Positions 56,374 through 64,000 of a stretch of 64,000 nt of DNA are shown here, one piece after another (position 1 is the stretch's first letter; each line of letters opens with the position of its first letter). The translations under genes and the position numbers were made by a program. Origin of the DNA: Turritopsis dohrnii (lineage: Eukaryota > Cnidaria > Hydrozoa > Anthoathecata > Oceaniidae); the NCBI GenBank assembly GCA_027922465.2, contig BQMF02000014.1:1-64000 (forward strand), given 5' to 3'. Below the pieces are notes generated by a model that saw only the letters and a program-made list of their open reading frames with translations, ran no database searches and was not told the origin of the DNA.

Positions 56374-57849
56374 CATGGAGGTAGAAAAAATAACAGGAGA
56401 TCGAACTCTTTTCTAAAGCCTATTCAATTCTATTGAAATTTCTTACTGTTTCGGCATGCTTTTGAAGAACATCCGCGATGCGCATTTCACTGGATTTTTT
56501 AAGAAACAGATTACGTAACTTTTTAACGGGCGCTTGTTTACAATTTAAATATTAAATTTTTCGACTATTTTCCTTATAAATGTCGATAAATTCTTATAAT
56601 TTCGGTTAAGTATTCGTATAAGGTATCCTAGCAACAAATTTCACCGAATATTGTCGAGCCGATATTATTTAAAACGACTTTTACTATTTAATTGACGACA
56701 ACACAAGGCTATAAAAAGATTAAAATTTGCTATGAAGAACTAGCGCCTCAATTGTGCCGCGCTAAAGTTAAACTGAAGAAGTGTTAATGAAGTTTTTTGC
56801 TTTTAAATGAAAGTAAAACCTTTAGAGGATCGTAAGATATACCGACTTCAATGAACACTATTTTCAATGTTTTCGTATAATCAAAAAACGCGGGTTGGCA
56901 GCCATCATGTTCTTCATTCACGTTGACCATCACGATTAGTTGCCTACAAATTTAGTTTGATTTTTAATAATATTTAGCTACTTTATAAACAGTTTTTTTA
57001 AAAACTACATAATTCTTTCATGATGGGAGAAGATATACATAAAGAAATGCTGTCGACTTTGTGTAGAACTTGTGGTGGAAAAGTCGTATTAAAGACAGGG
57101 TATAAAAATCCTAAGTCTGTGATGGAATATTCCGAAATTATTGAACGTATATATGGTATTAATGTGAAAAGAGAAGATGATAAAATTTACCCAAAGTTTA
57201 TGTGTAGTAATTGTAGACGAAAGTTGGACATATGTAAAAAACCTACAGAGAATTCAGTAAGTTTAGAAGCCCCTGGAATTATAATTATAAAGATTGCAAG
57301 TTGTGTACTTTATCTTCATCTTGTGCTGAGACACCAGTCCTTTCTGCAAAAAAATTAGACGAGTTGATGCTGAATCAGGGGTTAATAAAAGTTCCAGTCA
57401 ATGATAACAAACTTAAAAGAATTTTTATAAGATTCAACAAAGAAAATTTCACGAATGACGTTGTTATTAATGTAGATTTGAACAATAACTGGACACTACA
57501 TTATATTATGGAAAAAAATATTACAAGTGAAATAATAATTTGACTGAGTCGTTCTGTAATGACAATGTAGAAGATGTTACCAAGATATTGTGTGGAATAG
57601 ATTTTTGTGAAGCACGTGAGCATCCATTCTAAATTGAAAACTACGGCCCGATTACGACTTTATAACATTAAGTAATGAAATATTTTCAATTGTTACTCTA
57701 ACCAATTAAATTCAAGAACGAAGATGTTATTTTAAACGCGGGTAAATTTAAAGAGACAAATTTGAATAAAGCACCCGCTTCAGCGCATCGCGGATGATTT
57801 GAATAGAAACGAAAGAGTTCAATCTCCTTTTATTTTTTCTACCTCCATG
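56374..57849. mobile_element. TIR element with 7-bp TSD carrying a ZAD/RAG1-NTD-like gene
   Basis: The ends CATGGAGGTAGAAAAAATAA (56374) and the complement ending 57849 are inverted, with about 36 of 38 bases matched. CACTCAT flanks both sides exactly (56367-56373 and 57850-57856). A second inverted block, CATCCGCGATGCGC, lies about 95 bp inside the left end and about 55 bp inside the right. The interior encodes a Cys4 zinc domain (57020-57300) and a second frame. No transposase core is present, so it is a deletion derivative or non-autonomous. Superfamily not assigned. Confidence 0.85.
57020..57543 (+). pseudogene. Cys4 zinc-binding protein (ZAD / RAG1-NTD-like), frameshifted
   Basis: MMGEDIHKEMLSTLCRTCGG opens the frame. 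Two CxxC pairs (LCRTCGG near residues 15-18 and MCSNC near 74-77) are separated by about 55 residues containing YSEIIERIYGINVKREDDKI and YPKF. This spacing and the hydrophobic pattern before the second pair resemble the zinc-binding N-terminal part of RAG1 and the ZAD of insect zinc-finger proteins. Near 57270 the frame shifts; the continuation (YKDCKLCTLSSSCAETPVL to EKNITSEII) is in the next frame and stops at 57541. A transposase or regulator N-terminus is possible, but no catalytic core is present. Confidence 0.65.
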
Positions 57850-57856
57850 CACTCAT

Positions 57857-59181
57857 AAAGTATACCGTATCCTTAATGAGAAGTAGCACTATCTTGACAA
57901 TGAAAGAAAAACACTAGATTCATGATTGAAAAAGAGGCTCTCTGCTTTAAACCTGAAATCTGAAAGGGAGCAACCAGGGATGGAATATTTCATATGAGAG
58001 CATTCAAATTTGAACAAATACTACTAATGTGAAAATTTGCTTCAATGAGCTAAAATGTAATGGAATTTTTCGTTTACAAATGACTCTGTATGGAAATAAA
58101 AGGGAACTATATGATAGAACACGGCTTTAATATGAAGCAGAATAAATCAGATCGACATCATTTGCAGTAGATTGTGATGTATTATTCCAAATTCAGCCGC
58201 TATATTTTTCTTATAATGTAGAATATCTCATCAAATTTGCCCAAATTTGTTTTGCTGGAAGAAAAAGATATTTGAAATGATATTTCAGACAATTTACCTC
58301 TTTGCCAAATTTTAAAAAGTCAGAAGACTTTCAGAAAGATGATGAAATTCCCCATTGACCAAATATTTAAAGAATAGATATGGAATTCTGGAGTCCTTGA
58401 ATGCTCCAAACCATTGGGAAAGCTCTTATAAAACATTAATAAATGGTATATTCAAACTTGCAGACTCGAAAAGTATCATAACATAAACAGTAAAGTGACC
58501 ATGGAGTGATTACGAACATGCTTACTTTAGTTTCTCCATTGGAATGTGCCGTCCCAAAGCGCTGTATGTGGTTTATATTAAGCTAGTTCGATGAACTGCA
58601 TAGTTTTCTTTAACCTTAATTTCAGATGAAGAGCATTTTCGGATGCGCAGATATGTCGGTTGGAATATTTCTTCTGATCGTCTAGTGGTGTATTTCTATG
58701 ATTTAGCGCTCCTAACTTTGGAAGTGCATAGCTTTAAATCTAGAAATGCTCTTCACTTCTAAAAAACGGTAATGGAATTTTCAATTTTTTGTGTATCTAT
58801 ATCAATAGTTTTTTTAACTAAGTTTTAATGTGCAATGCAACAAATAAGCTTTGAATAAGGGAACCCAAAAAAAACCACTTTGCGCCATTTGAAAAAAAAA
58901 ACACTGACATTCAAAAATAAGTAAAAATAAATTATGTAGAAAAAAAATCTTAGAACTTTATGATTTTAGTTTTGTGCTCCTTAAAAGAAATTGAATTCGC
59001 AATATCAAATGATATTGAAAATATGATTTCCAATCATTTCACTATATCAGTTAGGTAACGTTTGATCTCCAAACAACTAAAAATAAATCCTTTTAAAATT
59101 CGTTTGGTCAGTGGAAGTAAGGATCAGTGTATAACTTAAGTTCATCACCTTCAAGTAAAAAGTTGCCCAAATGTAACGCTA
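57857..59181. other. Non-coding 1.3 kb with a small MITE-like fold-back
   Basis: No credible gene. At 58624-58760 short inverted ends (AGATGAAGAGCATTTTC against GAAATGCTCTTCACTTCT) enclose about 137 bp, a possible MITE. An A-rich stretch follows near 58860-58950. Confidence 0.45.
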
Positions 59182-59947
59182 CCGCAGAAAATCTAATTTA
59201 GTGCGCCCTCTAATTAGTGCGGATGGTCTTTTTTTCGGAAAATGAATAATTTTTTCCCCTCTATTTATTAGTGCGGGTGAGTTTTAGGGAATTTTCGATT
59301 CACGTCTTATTTAATGTGGGAATGGTCAAAATTACCTCTAATTATAGCGCGGATTGGGTTTCAAAAAAGTGAAGTTAAGAAATTTTCGTTTTCATTTTCA
59401 ACAATATTGCCTTTCAGCTTTCAAAAACTATAAAACTAAACGAAGATAAGTAGCTACGCGATTACTATTCAAAAAGATCATCAAACGGTCGGGTATGTAC
59501 CTAAATTCCTTTCAAGATTAATTTTTACTTTTTGAAAAACGAAGGCACGGTATTCATCAAAGTCATCGGACCGAGAAGGTACTCCACTGACTTGAAGCAA
59601 CACGGTTTGGAATTGCCAGCCGAATTTTACTTGAAGTCCTCAAATGAAAATGTTCTTCGTCAAATGGAGGAAAAGAATTTAGCAGAGATAAATAAATTTG
59701 AGGAGAATCGGGCCAAAGTCAATGGAAAGAAAAAAAGAAAAAAAAATCAAACCAAAAAATGTAAAAAAAATTGAAAAGTGTCAAATATAATTTTTGTACC
59801 TCTAATTTAATTCGATGTTGATCTGAATTTCCTCTCTATTTATTAGTGCGGTTTTTGAAAAGAAGAAACCTAGCTATTTTATCCCCTCTTATTATTAGTG
59901 CGGCATTGCCAAAATAATTATTGTTTTTGCCGCACTAAATTTTACGG
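59182..59947. mobile_element. TA-flanked TIR element with TTAGTGCGG repeats (Tc1/mariner-pogo-like)
   Basis: The left end CCGCAGAAAATCTAATTTAG and right end (complement of CCGTAAAATTTAGTGCGGC, ending 59947) are inverted and flanked by TA. ATTAGTGCGG and CCTCTAATT-type motifs recur inside both arms (59211, 59266, 59843, 59893). The TA target and CCG(C/T)A-type ends resemble pogo-like non-autonomous families. Length is 766 bp; the only frame is the fragment at 59532-59774. Confidence 0.7.
59532..59774 (+). pseudogene. C-terminal fragment of an element-borne protein
   Basis: A frame of 80 codons without an ATG (it starts at TTG), reading KNEGTVFIKVIGPRRYSTDL, then KQHGLELPAEFYLKSSNEN and an acidic-basic helical tail ending in a Lys-rich stretch. 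I recall similar sequences as the tail of repeated proteins in pogo-like elements of marine invertebrates. The function is unknown. The lack of a start and of upstream coding sequence shows a truncated piece. Confidence 0.45.
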
Positions 59948-61033
59948 TATGCATTTGTATATAAATCTTTTAAATACTAGACCAAATTATTATGTACAAG
60001 GAGTTACAAAATCATTGACGCTTGGCATTATCACCAAAAATAGAACAGCGTTGACCACAGCATATACGCATGCACATATAAAACATACGATATATATTGA
60101 TACTAAAAAACTAAATTTTTACGGCCAGACTTCCTATTTATTCTTGAGATCTTGAGATTTTCTTCTCATCTTCAGGATGTCTTTTACTTTGAATATCTTA
60201 CTTTAACTATGTGCACATGATGCTGTTTTATGCTAAAAATAAAATATTATGTATACAAAAGCATTTGCACCGCACTAGCATACTGGATAATATGCAACTT
60301 TGCTTCAATACTTTTGTGCTAAAAACGGTGCAACTTCTTTCTATACTGAATAGTGATTGATATAGCTTGACCTATATATTTATTTTGAGACCTTTTTATG
60401 CATAAAATATAACTTGTGCAAAATAATAAACAAATGATAAGTAACATAAACAAATGCAGTTTATGATACAGTTTGGACAAAAATTTACCGTAAAGTAAAG
60501 TGAAAGTAATCTAATACTGGAATTCAAGCACCAGGTATTTCGAAGACATATCAGTATGCTGACGTTTGAATGTATAATGTAGTAAAACAAAAGGTGTTAA
60601 CAGATAAGCTAGCTTCGCTAGCTAAAGACTTCGTCTTGGTAAAAAAAATGTCAGTGAATTATAGAATCACTTTCTTCATCTATCTTGCCTCTCAACAATC
60701 CATTTTGTAAAAATCATACAACTTTCCTCTTATAATTCTTATAACTGACGAGTTAAAAAGCTTTTTGTCAATGCATCTAAATAAATTGACTATTCCCTAA
60801 GGGTATTCGTAAGATAATTGCCTATCAACATATCATCAACGATAAATGGAAACGCGAAAAGACTCGAAGGTCCCTAAGGGACGGAAAAGACGTAAACAAT
60901 TAATAGTAGCATAAAAGAGTCACTTAAGTATCAATTCAATAAATGCAATAAAAGGGTTAGGCTTGAACGAATCAACACAAAGCAAAATGGTGCAGGTAAG
61001 AGGTGATTGTGATTAACGATCGCTGAGTTAAAA
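59948..61033. other. 1.1 kb non-coding with a palindromic terminus-like motif
   Basis: At 60608-60642, GCTAGCTTCGCTAGC and AAGACTTCGTCTT form two adjacent hairpins followed by an A-run. This resembles the cap structure of the Helitron2-like families and shares AAGACTTC with the terminus at 61034. Near 60798 and 60870, CCCTAAGGG-type short palindromes occur. No gene is supported. Confidence 0.45.
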
Positions 61034-61075
61034 CAAGAAGCCGCTTGGCATGAAGACTTCAAGTTATGTCACAAC
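61034..61075 (-). mobile_element. Inverted 3' terminus of the second Helitron2-like family
   Basis: CAAGAAGCCGCTTGGC then GAAGACTTCAAG is the complement of the terminus at 16255-16302, with the same hairpin. The body would extend to the right but I cannot follow it. Confidence 0.55.
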
Positions 61076-61711
61076 GACACACATCCACTTCCAGTAATGC
61101 AAATAATTACATGATATTAGGTTTAAAAGTAATTTTGATTGCTGAAAGGAATAAATCGACCAAAAGAAGTATTTCATCAACCCTCATACAGCTTAAGGGG
61201 AAGCATCCTTACAATTTCAAATTGGTACGTTTGAGTCAAAAATGATATTTTGTATTTAAGAAGATAAAATAAGACTTTCAGGACTTAAATTCTTTACAAT
61301 TTTAGTACGGTTGCTGTGGAAACAACAAAAACCGCGGATTTTGGCAAAATTATGCCTTTTCGCCGCCCAAAATTCCTCATTAACTACACGGCCAAATCAC
61401 TTGACTTTTGGATATGTGCTTGATATAGGATATATGCACAATATGAACTAGAATTTTGAAAAAATCACTAATATTTTCAAAATGGCGGCAATTTGAATTC
61501 TCGGTAAAACGTAACAGAAAATTCCAAATTTGAGAGTTCATAAAAAAATAACATCCTATCAACTTGATTCTAGTTCATCTTGCAGCCCTTATGAATCTGA
61601 ATCTACCGTCAAAATTTGAGGCAAATCGAATAAGCCGTTCAAAAGTTATCCGGCCGGCGTCTTGAAAAACCATGTTTTGATAAAATCCAATACCCAACTT
61701 TTCAAACTGCT
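61076..61711. other. Non-coding sequence, probably repeat body
   Basis: No credible gene. It may be the body of the element whose terminus is at 61034. Confidence 0.4.
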
Positions 61712-62150
61712 TCAGCCAATATTAAAATGTGCAACAGCATTATATACTACAAATCTAAGTGAACTAAATTCAACATAAGTGAATTTAGGAATACGTTTCC
61801 AAATCATGTTGAAACTCTCGTTCCGGTTTTGGGTATTTCCATGTAAACATTTTATCAATACTTGATCGTCCGTTTGGGAAATGATCGTGCGACTTATTTT
61901 TCTCGGTAGGGGCAACATGAAGATAAAAGCAAAAACTGCTTTCTTCATTGAACTGACGCTCTGTAGGCTCTCAAGGCAATACAATAATAATTTTGAAATT
62001 GAGTTTGTCAATGAGTTTGACAATAAACTTCCCTTTTGTTTTGTTTTTTTCATATCGCGGAGTCTGGTCCCGACCCGCTTCTGGATATACCCAACACATT
62101 CTATTTTTTCAACAGCGATGTCATCGTACGTTTTTTCGATTTGACTAAAA
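61712..62150 (-). pseudogene. Mutator-like (MULE-type) transposase fragment
   Basis: The minus frame reads KIECVGYIQKRVGTRLRDMK upstream of the ATG at 62053. Next come SSMKKAVFAFIFMLPL and LIKCLHGNTQNRNESFNMIW, and it ends VVYNAVAHFNIG. The blocks VGT(R)LR, the TQN-NESFN block and the AV..FN.G ending are typical of the Mutator-like transposase domain family abundant in invertebrate genomes. The N-terminal catalytic part is absent and stops follow at 61712. A spacing loss of about 20 residues in the middle suggests an internal deletion. Confidence 0.65.
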
Positions 62151-62432
62151 CTTATACTATTTCCGTCACCCAGATACCGGGTGCGGCAAAAAAAGTATAC
62201 AAGTTTAATCGAATATTGTGAAAGATACAGTGCATATTTTTACATAAATCTTTTTTTCATCGCGTAGAGGAAAGCCTAATTTTGATTTTGGTATATAAAA
62301 CATTAATTTTAGTTCAGTGAATCAAAAGTAATAGTCATAAAACCAACTTCTGAAAATTGTCGCAAAATGGTTAAAAACAGTGAACAAAACTTGCTCATGA
62401 GACGAAATTTATTAACGGGAAAATAATAACAA
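62151..62432. other. Spacer, no gene
   Basis: About 280 bp AT-rich sequence between the MULE fragment and the Helitron2-like element; nothing recognised. Confidence 0.4.
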
Positions 62433-64000
62433 CAAGATGCCCTTATGGGCAGAAGGATTTCTGCAAGATCAGCTGAAGTATGAAAATGACTAACAATAAC
62501 ATTCTTGAAACTTGAAAGATTTTGAATGATTGAACAATACAATACAACATTGACTGCTGCTCAGTGTAGACTGCACACAGCAGGTGGGGATTGTGACACA
62601 CAAATTAAAATGAGCTTTGTTATTGAAATTTTGAAGTTAAATATGTTCAAACAGCTGGCCAAAGGTGTGCTACCAGTGAAAATTTTCATGAATAAATGAT
62701 TTGAAATTATATGTTGACTCTTTTGAATGTTTGAATGAGAGTGAGAAATGTAAAAAGTACTCTTATATATAATTACATAAACAATACACAAATTATATAT
62801 AAAAGAAACACATGACATAACAATCAACCCAAAATGACCTAATTTAATCTAACAAAATAGAAGAAAAGTTTATAAAAATTCTTTTAGAAATTCGAAAAGG
62901 TTGAATGATCTTTACAAGGCATGCCAAAAGTGTAATTGATACTATGTAAAACTTTATTGCATATATATATATACATCTGAATGACATGAAACATTGTTTA
63001 TTTTGGGTATACAACATACGATTAAGTTTATATTGATCTTTTCTGATATCACAGTGATTACGTATGAAAATCATGTAATATGCTTTAAACATTTGATATG
63101 TACTTCCAATCTTCTTAATTATATACAAACAGAATTCCCAATGTTGCAAATACAAAAAGTAATCAAAGATCTTGATCATTAAAAGTATATGCTCTATAAA
63201 TTTATACCAAAATTTATCAACAAACAAATCAACAAACATAAAATAATAATAAATACATAATAGTTTATATGACGTTCGACCCACACACAAGCCACATACA
63301 AGCAGGAATAAATTCACAACAGATAACACAAGCAAACACGGGTCCACACAGCACGTAAAAATTGAACACAACGTAATTGTTCATTAACAATCGTGATTAG
63401 GAAGAACATTCATAAATAGGGGCATTGTCAGTATAACTTAGCTAGAAAATCATCAATCAAAAGTGTTGCAGAGCAGACAACCACTACTTAATGTTAGAGC
63501 TGAGGAGGAAACAGTATTAAAGTATTACAACCCAAACAAGAAATAAAAAAAATTTTTTGTATCTAGAAAGGCTTAAACATTGAAACATTTTTCCCTAATA
63601 CGAACACATAGCGCTTTGACTCAAAACTTCTTACTTTACAACTTCTTAGTTAGAAAAGAATTATCACACTACAGTAGAATATTATACGTACTCCTCAGAG
63701 CTTCATAAAAGCATAATTGACACTACAAAAACTTTATTGACACTACGAACACTTTAAACTATATATACCATCAGACTATATATTTATTTACATCTGAATG
63801 AAAAATACTTACTTTATTTTGGAATAAAGTATACAGAATAATGAGTGTACATTGATCATTTCTGATTTCAAAGTAATTACGTAAGTAAATCATACACAAA
63901 CTTCAAACATTTAAGATTGCTATCTATCTTCCTTTTTACGAATGGACTAATTGCAAACAAAAAAGTAAACAAAAATTTTGATCATGAAAAATACAAAACT
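62433..64000 (-). mobile_element. Helitron2/Helentron-like copy, inverted, open at right edge
   Basis: It starts CAAGATGCCC with the hairpin and GGATTTCTGC (62455-62464), the complement of the 3' end at 55604-55635. The interior matches the 54.0-55.6 kb copy in reverse (for example TTTCTAGATAC-type sequence near 54525 and 63560, and TTACGTA near 54965 and 63060). An internal block is repeated: 62985-63080 resembles 63830-63930. The 5' end lies beyond the window. Short frames inside are not genes. Confidence 0.8.

Noticed and set aside
61881..62221. Two plus-strand frames
   Set aside because: Antisense to the Mutator-like transposase fragment.
62844..63371. 175-codon minus-strand hydrophobic frame
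   Set aside because: It lies in the non-coding body of the Helitron2-like copy and has strongly biased AT-rich composition.
1..64000. tRNA or rRNA genes
   Set aside because: I saw no cloverleaf with A and B box sequences and no rRNA-like conserved blocks on either strand; a covariance-model scan would settle it.

Overview
The window is a eukaryotic, AT-rich, intron-containing animal genome segment that is almost entirely transposable elements (TEs). The mix of families (Polinton/Maverick, P, Harbinger, CACTA, ISL2EU with THAP and YqaJ, Penelope, LINEs, Helitron2-like elements, and multicopy gene families I associate with cnidarian genomes) points to an invertebrate, most likely a cnidarian. 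That assignment is inference. The only convincing host gene is an intact single-exon alpha-1,3-fucosyltransferase (32485-33645, minus).

Layout. 1-7.46 kb is the right-hand part of a Polinton/Maverick: a coiled-coil protein running off the left edge, two small plus-strand proteins, a D,D35E integrase, a SAP-like protein, and a protein-primed type B DNA polymerase broken by one in-frame TGA. 7.47-8.7 kb is a P-element (THAP9-like) transposase fragment. 10.4-15.1 kb is a tandem array of a Helitron2/Helentron-like non-autonomous family, followed by a 128-bp satellite and the 3' end of a second such family (15.4-16.3 kb). 16.3-21.8 kb holds a Penelope fragment and a degenerate reverse transcriptase into which a 5'-truncated LINE has inserted with a 6-bp target duplication. 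22.3-23.9 kb is a GC-rich-TIR element. 24.2-27.6 kb is a TIR-bounded element carrying a spliced but broken HEEAD/CXC gene. 28.6-31.5 kb is a PIF/Harbinger element with an intact transposase and a broken Myb-like gene.

37.6-48.1 kb is the most striking object: a 10.4-kb CACTA/EnSpm element with about 295-bp CACTA-starting TIRs, a 5-exon transposase gene and a divergent 4-exon companion gene. A foreign 2.4-kb element interrupts companion exon 1 and a Harbinger-type MITE sits near one end. 48.8-55.9 kb is an ISL2EU element with about 75-bp TIRs, a SWIM/YqaJ gene and a THAP-DDE transposase gene. A LINE is nested in the first gene and a Helitron2-like element in the THAP region of the second. 56.4-57.8 kb is a TIR element encoding a ZAD/RAG1-NTD-like zinc domain. 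59.2-59.9 kb is a TA-flanked element, 61.7-62.2 kb a MULE fragment, and 62.4 kb to the right edge an inverted Helitron2-like copy.

Functional logic. Each autonomous DNA element pairs a transposase with an accessory gene (Harbinger with Myb-like; CACTA with the companion; ISL2EU with YqaJ), and in the CACTA and Polinton elements the pairs are divergent around short shared promoters. The nesting gives relative ages, and several insertions can be mapped to the base because joining the flanks restores a continuous reading frame.
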